Origin: an uncultured Opitutaceae bacterium
Lineage (GTDB): Bacteria; Verrucomicrobiota; Verrucomicrobiia; Opitutales; Opitutaceae
Direction: 5' to 3'
Length of the DNA: 5,951 bases
Assembly (NCBI GenBank): GCA_903885525.1
Contig: CAISJA010000417.1
Location: 1-5,951 of the forward strand
Shown in pieces: positions 1-5,951 of the stretch. Position 1 is the first letter of the stretch; each line of letters begins with the position of its first letter. The position numbers and the translations under genes are program-made. The notes beneath the pieces were generated by a model. The model made no database searches. It was not told where the DNA came from and saw only the letters and a list, made by a program, of their open reading frames with translations.

Positions 1-760
1 CGTGCGGCTGGCCTGGTCGCTGGTGTTCGGGCTGCTCGCGCTCAGCTTCGGGCTCGCCGCGCTGTATCACCACACGGCCCTCCCCCGCCCCGCCGCCGAC
101 CAGTCCGCCGCCGCCGGCCGGCACCTGGGGCGGGATTTCGTGGCGGTCTTCCGGGCGTTTTTTCACCGCCCGGGCATCGGCCGGATCCTCGCCTTCCTGC
201 TGCTCTACCGGCTGGCCGAGGCGCAGCTGCTCAAGCTGGTCACCCCCTTCCTGCTCGACGCCCGCAGTGCCGGCGGGCTCGGGCTGAAGACGCAGGAGGT
301 CGGGCTCGCCTATGGCACCGTGGGGGTGATGGCCCTGCTGGCCGGCGGACTGAGCGGCGGGCTGGTGATCTCCCGCTTCGGGCTCAGGCGCACGCTCTGG
401 CCGCTCGTGCTCACGATGCATCTGCCCGACCTGATCTTCGTCTACCTCAGCCAGGCGCAGCCCACCGGCTTCGGCCTGATCTGCGGCGCGCTGGCGGTGG
501 AACAATTCGGCTACGGCTTCGGCTTCACAGCCTACCTGCTCTTCCTGATCCTGGTCGCGGAGGGCAGGCACCAGACGGCGCACTATGCGATCGGCACCGG
601 CTTCATGGCCCTGGGCATGATGCTGCCCGGCCTGCCAGCCGGCTGGATCCAGGAAAAACTCGGGTACCCGCACTTCTTCCTCTGGGTCTGCCTGTGCACC
701 ATCCCGTCCCTGGCCGCCACCGCCCTGATCCGGATCGACCCCGGCTACGGCCGGAAGTGA
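1..760 (+). CDS. AmpG-like MFS transporter, C-terminal part (5' end cut by window edge)
   Basis: This is an inner-membrane permease of the major facilitator superfamily, in the AmpG/PAT-like group that includes muropeptide and amino-sugar-associated carriers. The frame is open from the left edge and stops with TGA at 758-760, giving 252 visible residues. The GTG at base 2 is probably an internal Val codon, because family members are usually about 420-440 residues, so about 40% of the N-terminus is missing. Numbering from that codon, hydrophobic segments lie near residues 3-22, 61-85, 100-123, 131-150, 156-187, 195-216 and 224-244. Family-like motifs are TPFLLDARSAGGLGL (81-95), the loop SRFGLRR (124-130) resembling the cytoplasmic MFS loop signature, EQFGYGFGFTAY (167-178) and GTGFMALGMMLPG (198-210). 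From memory these closely match Bacteroidetes MFS proteins encoded near nagB-like genes. The natural substrate cannot be read from the sequence; an amino sugar or anhydromuropeptide is inferred from context. It converges on the receptor gene. Confidence 0.85.
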   Translation, partial: VRLAWSLVFGLLALSFGLAALYHHTALPRPAADQSAAAGRHLGRDFVAVFRAFFHRPGIGRILAFLLLYRLAEAQLLKLVTPFLLDARSAGGLGLKTQEVGLAYGTVGVMALLAGGLSGGLVISRFGLRRTLWPLVLTMHLPDLIFVYLSQAQPTGFGLICGALAVEQFGYGFGFTAYLLFLILVAEGRHQTAHYAIGTGFMALGMMLPGLPAGWIQEKLGYPHFFLWVCLCTIPSLAATALIRIDPGYGRK

Positions 761-834
761 GCGGGACCAGGCGGGAAGGAGTTGCCCGCGAATGACTGCG
801 GGGGCGACGTGACGAAGCCGTCTCCCCCTCGGTC

Positions 835-864
835 AAAAAAAGGGCGGCCCGCGCAGGGCCGCCC
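835..864 (-). terminator. Intrinsic terminator of the TonB-dependent receptor gene
   Basis: A perfect 9-bp inverted repeat (GGGCGGCCC at 842-850, GGGCCGCCC at 856-864) encloses a 5-base loop. Seven A residues at 835-841 directly abut it, so the minus-strand transcript reads as a GC-rich hairpin followed by seven U. It starts 25 bases past the receptor stop codon (TAA, complement of 890-892), the expected place for a Rho-independent terminator. In the + direction the same hairpin is followed by GTAAATTC, not a U tract, so it should end the convergent MFS transcript poorly, if at all. Confidence 0.9.
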
Positions 865-889
865 GTAAATTCAGGACCGGAGGATCGGT

Positions 890-3799
890 TTAGAAGAACT
901 TGTATTCGCCGGAGAGAGTGAAGGAGCGGCCGCGGGGGTCGCCGACTCGGGGGTCCCAGTCCGAGCCCGCTCCGGAGTTAGTGTCGTAATACAGCGAGAA
1001 CGGGGGACTGGTGTTAAACAGGTTCTTGATGCCCGCCGTGATGGTCAGGTTCTTGATCAGGCCCTTGTAACTGACCGTGAGATTATAGAGGTTGTCGGCC
1101 TTCACCTTTGGGCTCCAGGCCGGCGGCACGTAGCCGGTGGAGATATTGCCGATCGGCTGATCCATATAGCCGGAACGGTAGACCTCGGAGACCGTGGCCG
1201 ACCAGTTGCCTCGGTGATAGCTGACATTGGTGGTGGCCTTGTATTTGATGCCGAGTTCGCCGTAGATGCCCTTGGGGAAGCGGCCGACCTCGGAGGTGCT
1301 GAAAGGCGCACTGGCCACCAGGCGGGACTTCTTTTGGAGCAGATCGGAGAGATCGAAGCCCACCTGGAGTTTGCCACCGGCCAGGTCCATGTCGCCACGA
1401 GCGCCGAACTCCACGCCGGAGGTGATCGACTCACCGGCATTCAACCACGTGTTGTCGATGGCCGTGAGATTGCCGGCCGAGTCGCGAATAAGGCGATCGG
1501 GGAACAGCTTGTAGTTGGCGATGATCGTGGTCGCGCCCAGGGTGCCGATCGTGTTCTGCCGGTCAATCGTCCACCAGTCCACGTTGAAGGTCAGGTGCTT
1601 GGCCGGAGCGACAACAAATCCCGCCGACTGCATCTTAGCCGTCTCGGGTTGCAGCGTGAGCTTGCCGCCTGTCCAGACGTTATACGACGTCAGGGTGGCG
1701 CCCGTCACCGGATCCACAATGTTGGCGGTCGCCGGGCTGATGGTGGTAGGGAAGTATTCCTGCGCAAAGGTCGGCACGCGGAAACCGGTGCTGTAGGAAC
1801 CGCGGATCACGAGCCAATCGGCCGGTGAGAGGCGGAGCGTGTACTTGGGATTCACGGTGCTGCCAAAGCCGCTGTAAACGTCCCGACGCACGGAAGGGTT
1901 GAAATCAACCCCGCGCATCACCGGGATGTCCAGTTCGCCGAAGAACGCGCGCACCGTGCGCTTGAGAGTCCCCAGGGTGGCGTTGGCGTTGTCGAAGGGA
2001 GCGTTGGCGATCAGGCCTGCAGAGGTCAGGAGCTTAGGATCGGTATCACCATTGAGGGCATACCGGTCCTGCCGATAGTCGAAACCAACTGCCGCCATCA
2101 GCGGGCCGGCGGGGAGCGGGGCGACCGGGCCGGTCGCCGTGTAATCGAACTCATCGGTGGTATACGTGCCGCTATACAGACGGACGCCCGCGGCAGAGTA
2201 CGACTTGAGGGCGGTCATGGCGGCATCGGTCTGGGTAAAAGAGAAGGGATTGAGGACGCCGGTGTTGATCAGATCAGCGATGCCTTGCGTGTAGTAGTAA
2301 CCGCTCTTCAGCACAGAAGAGCTGGAGCTGTTGGCGCGGGAAACCCCCGCACGGTATTCCCAATCCTTCAACAGCGGGAAGGGACCCTCGGCCGAAGCGA
2401 CCACCCGCCAGGTATCACTGTGTGTGCTATATTCACGATCGCCGCCCGGGTAGAAGCGCCAGCGGAAGGGCATGGGCTGGCCTCGGTTGACGGCGAGTTG
2501 GGGAAAGGCGGCTACCAGGGTGTTGAACACGTCGCTATAGGCCGCGCCGGTGCTGGGATAGGCGATGTTGTAGAGGGGGTTGGCCACGGTCTGCCCGTTC
2601 GGGTTTGAAGTGGTGGCACTGGCCGAGCTTGTCAGCTGCGATGAGGAAAAAATCTTGTTGGAGACAGAGCGCCCGAAGACGCCTTCCAAGGTCAACAGGT
2701 GCTGGCCCAGCTTGTAGACACCGCGGGTGACCAAGTTGGTGTTCTTCACCGGCTGCTGCAAGGCCGCCATTGCGCCCGTATCCACGGTGGCACCATACTT
2801 CGCCGAGGCATTGCCCCAGAGCTGCCAGTCGTAGGGATACATCCCGGTGCCGGCCAGCGCGGTCCCGCCTTGTAGCACGAGGGTGTTGACCGTCGACACG
2901 GCCAGGCCCGTCGCCGGGTCGAGGAAGCTGTTTTTGGTGGCGCTGCTGCGGCTGAGCACGTTCATCATTGAGGTGATGCCGTTCAGGGTGGCATAGGGGG
3001 TGCCCCGGGTGTCGGCGGAAAGTCCGCGGTCCGGCTGCTGGGTATTGACCCACGAACGCTGGGTGCCGAGCAGCAGCTTGCTGTCAGAGACCGAGGCGGC
3101 AGCCATGAAATTGTACTTGTCCTTGCTGAGGTCGCCGAATCCACCGATAATGGAGTAGCGGTAGATGTTGCCGCCGCCTTCCTGCGTGGCGTCAAAGCCC
3201 GCCGCGGCTTCGAGGCCCTGGTAGTCGTCGAGCAGGATGAAGTTGATCACGCCGCCGATGGCCTCGGTGCCGTAGATGGAAGAGGCACCGTCCTTGAGAA
3301 TTTCCACGCGCTTGATGGCTTGGAAGGGGATGGAGTTCAGGTCGGTGACGCCGCCGCCGTTCAGTCCATGCTGGGCGACGCGCCGGCCGTTGAGGAGTAC
3401 CAACGTGGCGTTGGAACCCTGGTAGCGAAGATTGGCCGCCGTGGCACCGTTGTAGCCACGCGAAGTGCCGGAGGTCACCACGTCCGAATTGCTGGCCATG
3501 TTGTCCATGGCGTTGCCGTTGACATTGAGCGTCATGATCAGTTGTTCGGCGCTGGTGATGCCCCTGCTTTCCATTTCCCGGGGCGTGTAGACGTCCATGG
3601 GCAGGGCGCCCTCGTCGGCCACGCGCTTAATGCTGGAGCCGGTGACGATGAATTTTTCGAGTTTGACGGACTGGTCCTTTTTATCGGTCGCAGTCTCGGT
3701 CGAAGCGGGGGCGGTTTGCGCCACCGCGGTGACGCCCAGGCTCAGGCCGGTCAGGGCGGCGAGCAGGGTCGATCGTTTCCAGGGGTTGGTGTGGTTCAT
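890..3799 (-). CDS. TonB-dependent outer-membrane receptor (plug plus beta-barrel), 969 aa
   Basis: The product is an energy-dependent outer-membrane importer driven by TonB-ExbBD. The chosen start is ATG (complement of 3797-3799) because it gives a clean signal peptide: basic MNHTNPWKR, a hydrophobic core at residues 11-24 and a likely signal peptidase I site after AVA at 25-27. The frame also extends 19 codons upstream to a TTG (3856), which would put a charged stretch before the signal and is unlikely. KLEKFIVTGSSIKR (46-59) occupies the TonB-box/plug-entry position. The plug covers about 50-195, with LLNGRRV (135-141) and VEILKDGASSIYGTEAIGG (165-183). The rest is a beta-barrel, with YSTGFRVPTF near 668-677, GIKNLFNTSPPFS near 920-932 and a terminal strand ending in KFF, the aromatic C-terminus expected for barrel assembly. 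There is no N-terminal STN signalling domain and no carboxypeptidase-like extension. No SusD-type lipoprotein is encoded in view. No clear Shine-Dalgarno precedes the start. It diverges from the NagB/PIG-L gene, so an amino-sugar-containing ligand is plausible but unproven. Confidence 0.95.
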   Translation of the reverse strand: MNHTNPWKRSTLLAALTGLSLGVTAVAQTAPASTETATDKKDQSVKLEKFIVTGSSIKRVADEGALPMDVYTPREMESRGITSAEQLIMTLNVNGNAMDNMASNSDVVTSGTSRGYNGATAANLRYQGSNATLVLLNGRRVAQHGLNGGGVTDLNSIPFQAIKRVEILKDGASSIYGTEAIGGVINFILLDDYQGLEAAAGFDATQEGGGNIYRYSIIGGFGDLSKDKYNFMAAASVSDSKLLLGTQRSWVNTQQPDRGLSADTRGTPYATLNGITSMMNVLSRSSATKNSFLDPATGLAVSTVNTLVLQGGTALAGTGMYPYDWQLWGNASAKYGATVDTGAMAALQQPVKNTNLVTRGVYKLGQHLLTLEGVFGRSVSNKIFSSSQLTSSASATTSNPNGQTVANPLYNIAYPSTGAAYSDVFNTLVAAFPQLAVNRGQPMPFRWRFYPGGDREYSTHSDTWRVVASAEGPFPLLKDWEYRAGVSRANSSSSSVLKSGYYYTQGIADLINTGVLNPFSFTQTDAAMTALKSYSAAGVRLYSGTYTTDEFDYTATGPVAPLPAGPLMAAVGFDYRQDRYALNGDTDPKLLTSAGLIANAPFDNANATLGTLKRTVRAFFGELDIPVMRGVDFNPSVRRDVYSGFGSTVNPKYTLRLSPADWLVIRGSYSTGFRVPTFAQEYFPTTISPATANIVDPVTGATLTSYNVWTGGKLTLQPETAKMQSAGFVVAPAKHLTFNVDWWTIDRQNTIGTLGATTIIANYKLFPDRLIRDSAGNLTAIDNTWLNAGESITSGVEFGARGDMDLAGGKLQVGFDLSDLLQKKSRLVASAPFSTSEVGRFPKGIYGELGIKYKATTNVSYHRGNWSATVSEVYRSGYMDQPIGNISTGYVPPAWSPKVKADNLYNLTVSYKGLIKNLTITAGIKNLFNTSPPFSLYYDTNSGAGSDWDPRVGDPRGRSFTLSGEYKFF
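3722..3799 (-). other. Signal peptide of the receptor (residues 1-about 27)
   Basis: The first residues are MNHTNPWKRS, with two basic residues (K8, R9), followed by an Ala/Leu/Gly core (TLLAALTGLSLGV) and AVAQ, giving an Ala-x-Ala site with predicted cleavage between Ala27 and Gln28. The mature protein would begin with a Thr/Ala/Asp/Lys-rich flexible stretch (28-45) before the TonB-box-like LEKFIVTG. The exact cleavage point is a prediction by eye and could shift by a few residues. Confidence 0.7.
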
Positions 3800-4212
3800 A
3801 CAGGTTGGGTAAGGTATGCAGCGGACAGCCTGGCGGACGCGGTCAGCCAAGATCAAAGGTTTGTTTTACGCCCCCGAAGCAGATAGCACGCCAACGCCGC
3901 CGGCCGGGCCAAACCGGGGAAAACCTCCGGGCCGCGCGACCGCAGCCAAGGATGCTCCCGGCTTCGGACAAGGTGGCTGAGTGGGCAGGGGGCGACGCCA
4001 AGGGTATCAGGGGTTGTTCTGATGATTTGGAGAGCCTTGCTCGGTTCCAAGCAGATTTGCGCCGGGAGGCCGGGCCCGGAATCCATCCGGCGAAAATCCG
4101 AAACCGTGACGGGGAGGATAAAATCCCCGCGTTGCGGCAGGCCGTGAAACGAAGCCCGGGCCGATCATGCGGATTGCCTCATGGTCCTTTCCACCCTAGT
4201 CACCTTGCCGCC
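3800..4212. promoter_or_regulatory. 413-bp divergent intergenic region, presumed control region of both flanking genes
   Basis: This gap separates the divergent starts of the receptor (minus) and the NagB/PIG-L fusion (plus), so both promoters should lie here. No convincing gene was found. I see no strong sigma-70 pair. The best + strand -10-like hexamer is TAAAAT at 4119-4124 (one mismatch to TATAAT) without a recognisable -35; a second weak candidate is TTGCCT (4174-4179), 17 bases, then TAGTCA (4197-4202). On the minus strand an A/T-rich island around 3851-3878 is the likeliest promoter area. Short palindromes are CCGGGCCCGG (4070-4079) and GCCCGGGC (4154-4161), and a small hairpin with AAAA loop lies at 3914-3930. 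Neither start codon has a purine-rich Shine-Dalgarno. Specific promoter or operator calls are not justified. Confidence 0.5.
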
Positions 4213-5951
4213 ATGATCTCCTCCCACCTGCTTGAGCGTTGCCGATATGAGCACGCTCCGGTTGCGATTTTCCCCGACAGCCTCGCCGCCGCCCAAGCCG
4301 TCGCCCGCGAGATGGCCGACATCATCCGCGCCCGCGCCCGGGAGAACCGCCGGGCCGTCCTCGGCCTCGCCACCGGCTCGACCCCGGTGAGCCTCTACGC
4401 CGAGCTGGTCCGTCTCCACCGGGAGGAGGGCCTGAGCTTCGCCAACGTCACGACCTTCAACCTCGACGAATACTACCCGATGCCGCCGGAGCATCCGCAG
4501 AGCTACCACCGTTTCATGCGGGCGCATCTCTTCGACCACGTGGACATCGGAACCGGGCAGTGGCACCTGCCGGACGGCACCGTGCCCAAGAGCGCCGTGG
4601 ACGCCCATTGCGCCGCCTACGAGGAGATGATCCAGGCGGCCGGCGGGATCGACTTTCAGCTCCTGGGCATCGGCCGCACCGGCCACATCGCCTTCAACGA
4701 GCCCGGCAGCCCGCGCCGGTCGCTCACCCGCCTCGTCGCCCTTGATCCGCTCACCCGCCGCGACGCCTCCGGGGATTTCGGCGGCAACGAGCATACCCCC
4801 CTTCACGCCCTCACCATGGGGGTGCGCACCATCCTCGCCGCCCGCCGCATCGTCCTTCTGGCCTGGGGCCAGCACAAGGCCGGCATCGTCCGCACCGCGG
4901 TCGAAGGCGAGCCCACCACCCAGGTCTCCGCCTCTTTTCTCCAGGAACATGACAACGCCGTCTTCGTCCTCGACCAGCCCGCCGCGGGGGCGCTGACCCG
5001 CCACCGCACGCCCTGGCTCCTCGGCTCCCTGGCCGAACAGGGCCTGGCCTGGGACGAACGCATGACACGCCGCGCCATCCTCTGGCTCTCCCAGCTCCGC
5101 CAGAAGCCGATCCTCAAGCTGACCGACGACGACTACAACGAGACCGGCCTACAGGACCTGGTCCGGACGCACGGCTCGGCCTATGCGGCCAACCTGATCG
5201 GCTTTTACCAGATGCAGCACACCATCACCGGCTGGCCCGGCGGCCGCGACCCGCAGCGCCTCCGGCCGGGCGACGCCCCGGCGCGCCCCCTCCGTGCCCC
5301 CTCCGCCAATGTCTTCCCCAAGCGGGTGCTCATCCTCTCGCCCCATCCGGACGACGATGTCATCTCGATGGGCGGGACCCTCTGCCGTCTCGTCGACCAA
5401 GGGCATGAGGTGCACATCGCCTACGAAGTCGCGGGGGGCAACGCGGTCTCCGACGAAGCCGCCTGGGGCGCCCTGGCCTTCGTGCGCGACAGCGGCCTCG
5501 CCCAGCCGGAGGAGACGGCACGCCTCAAGGCCCTCTGCGTGGAACTCAGCGGGGTCGGCAACACCCTGCCCAGCCCCGAGCTGCTGCACTGGAAAGGCTT
5601 GATCCGCCGCCATGAAGCCATCGCCGCCGCGCGGGTCTGCGGCGTGCCCGAGACCCGCCTCCACTTCCTCGATCTGCCGCTGTACAAGAGCCCGCCGCGC
5701 ACCCGCCGCTTCACCGATGCCGACGTGGTCATTCTCAGCAGCCTGCTCGACCGGCTGCAGCCCCACCTCATCTACGCGGCCGGCGACCTCGACAACCCCC
5801 ACGGCACGCACCGGCTTTGCCTGCGCGTGCTGCGCGAATCGCTCGCACACGCCCAGGCCGGAAACGCGGCCTGGCTGCGCGAAGCCGAACTCTGGCTCTA
5901 CCGCGGTGCCTGGGCGGAATGGCCGCTCGACGAGATCGACCTCGCCGTGCC
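4213..5951 (+). CDS. nagB: NagB-type glucosamine-6-phosphate deaminase fused to a PIG-L/LmbE-type de-N-acetylase (3' end cut)
   Basis: This is a cytoplasmic two-domain amino-sugar enzyme. NagB enzymes convert glucosamine-6-phosphate to fructose-6-phosphate and ammonia; PIG-L/LmbE enzymes are metal-dependent de-N-acetylases. The frame is open to the right edge with 579 codons visible. Remembered Bacteroidetes fusions are about 660-680 aa, so some 80-100 residues are missing. The NagB domain covers about 15-265: LATGSTP (52-58, phosphate-binding loop), TFNLDEYY (81-88; D85 matches the E. coli general base Asp72) and GIGRTGHIAFNEPGS (152-166; H158 and E163 match His143 and Glu148, but T156 replaces Asp141). 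A linker covers about 265-368. The PIG-L domain follows from about 369: LSPHPDDDVISMGGTL (375-390, with H378, D380 and D381 as likely metal/catalytic residues) and DNPHGTH (527-533, H530/H533). ATG 4213 is chosen because upstream in-frame sequence is not protein-like, although the start lacks a Shine-Dalgarno. Whether the NagB half is an active deaminase is uncertain, so the symbol refers to family membership. Confidence 0.92.
   Translation, partial: MISSHLLERCRYEHAPVAIFPDSLAAAQAVAREMADIIRARARENRRAVLGLATGSTPVSLYAELVRLHREEGLSFANVTTFNLDEYYPMPPEHPQSYHRFMRAHLFDHVDIGTGQWHLPDGTVPKSAVDAHCAAYEEMIQAAGGIDFQLLGIGRTGHIAFNEPGSPRRSLTRLVALDPLTRRDASGDFGGNEHTPLHALTMGVRTILAARRIVLLAWGQHKAGIVRTAVEGEPTTQVSASFLQEHDNAVFVLDQPAAGALTRHRTPWLLGSLAEQGLAWDERMTRRAILWLSQLRQKPILKLTDDDYNETGLQDLVRTHGSAYAANLIGFYQMQHTITGWPGGRDPQRLRPGDAPARPLRAPSANVFPKRVLILSPHPDDDVISMGGTLCRLVDQGHEVHIAYEVAGGNAVSDEAAWGALAFVRDSGLAQPEETARLKALCVELSGVGNTLPSPELLHWKGLIRRHEAIAAARVCGVPETRLHFLDLPLYKSPPRTRRFTDADVVILSSLLDRLQPHLIYAAGDLDNPHGTHRLCLRVLRESLAHAQAGNAAWLREAELWLYRGAWAEWPLDEIDLAV
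5335..5951 (+). other. PIG-L/LmbE-type de-N-acetylase domain of the fusion protein (partial)
   Basis: The domain starts near residue 369 with a beta-strand (KRVLILS) leading into the family hallmark HPDDD at 378-382. It continues to GLIRRHEA (462-469), LHFLDLPLY (483-491) and the second metal motif with H530 and H533 in DNPHGTHRL. In characterised PIG-L/LmbE/MshB-type enzymes a His and Asp from the first motif and a His from the second bind zinc, and another Asp of the first motif acts as base; H378, D381, H533 and D380 are the likely equivalents. The window ends shortly after YRGAWAEW (563-570), so the C-terminal end of the domain is not visible. The substrate is unknown; an N-acetylated amino sugar or its phosphate is the natural guess given the fused NagB domain. 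Confidence 0.85.

Noticed and set aside
1214..1828. Plus-strand open frame (204 codons) opposite the receptor barrel
   Set aside because: It overlaps the conserved C-terminal barrel coding region in antisense and encodes no recognisable domain.
3800..3856. Alternative TTG start of the receptor, 19 codons upstream
   Set aside because: It would add a charged extension ahead of a well-formed signal peptide; the ATG at 3799 gives normal export architecture.
3320..3886. Plus-strand open frame (188 codons) opposite the receptor's N-terminal coding region
   Set aside because: It lies almost wholly antisense to the signal peptide and plug of the receptor, has low-complexity Gly/Val/Asp composition, and no motif supports it.
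3853..4086. Possible small minus-strand gene (77 codons) in the divergent spacer
   Set aside because: Composition is Pro/Leu/Arg-rich with no domain, no ribosome binding site is visible, and it would occupy the presumed promoter region of the receptor.
4111..4128. Small hairpin GGGGA/TCCCC in the divergent spacer
   Set aside because: Only a 5-bp stem with an 8-base loop and no U tract; too weak to call a terminator, riboswitch or attenuator.
3733..4212. The NagB frame stays open for 160 codons upstream of ATG 4213, including an ATG at 3952
   Set aside because: The upstream translation has no resemblance to NagB family N-termini and would run into the receptor's coding region; absence of stops is likely chance in GC-rich DNA.
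4165..5004. Long minus-strand open frame (279 codons) opposite the NagB domain
   Set aside because: It is antisense to a protein with clear NagB motifs, its translation is Gly/Ala/Glu/Val-rich with no recognisable domain, and long antisense frames are expected in GC-rich genes.
5149..5850. Minus-strand open frame (233 codons) opposite the PIG-L domain
   Set aside because: It is an antisense shadow of the sense frame carrying HPDDD and HGTH motifs; the translation has no family features.
1..5951. CRISPR arrays, tRNA/rRNA genes, insertion sequences or phage attachment sites
   Set aside because: No regularly spaced repeats, no tRNA-like cloverleaf, no transposase-like frame and no terminal inverted repeats were seen on reading the window.

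Overview
The window is GC-rich (about two thirds G+C by eye) and comes from a Gram-negative, outer-membrane-bearing bacterium, since it encodes a complete TonB-dependent receptor. The best taxonomic guess is a member of the Opitutaceae/Opitutales (Verrucomicrobiota). The receptor has the short 'signal peptide, then LEKFIVTGSSIKR, then plug' architecture common in that group and no SusD partner in view. The other two genes resemble Bacteroidetes-type amino-sugar genes but are written in high-GC codons. This placement is inference from remembered families, not a search.

Layout. (1) Bases 1-760, + strand: the C-terminal part of an AmpG-like MFS transporter, cut by the left edge. (2) Bases 761-889: a short convergent spacer holding a strong intrinsic terminator that reads for the minus strand. 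(3) Bases 890-3799, minus strand: a complete 969-residue TonB-dependent receptor. (4) Bases 3800-4212: a 413-bp divergent intergenic region with no convincing gene, probably holding the control sites of both flanking genes. (5) Bases 4213-5951, + strand: a two-domain protein open at the right edge. It is a glucosamine-6-phosphate deaminase (NagB) domain fused to a PIG-L/LmbE-type de-N-acetylase domain, with 579 codons visible and the C-terminus missing.

How the genes may work together. The set reads as part of an amino-sugar (GlcNAc, chitin-, glycan- or peptidoglycan-derived) uptake and breakdown locus. The receptor would bring an oligosaccharide or similar ligand across the outer membrane, the MFS protein would carry a sugar or muropeptide-like product across the inner membrane, and the NagB/PIG-L fusion would deacetylate and/or deaminate an amino sugar in the cytoplasm. 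No glycosidase, kinase or regulator lies inside the window, so the substrate is not fixed.

The points most worth a second look are in the fusion protein. The NagB domain keeps the residues matching E. coli Asp72, His143 and Glu148 but has Thr at the position of Asp141. The de-N-acetylase motif is HPDDD rather than HPDDE. About 100 residues of linker between the domains look conserved and have no assigned function that I know of.
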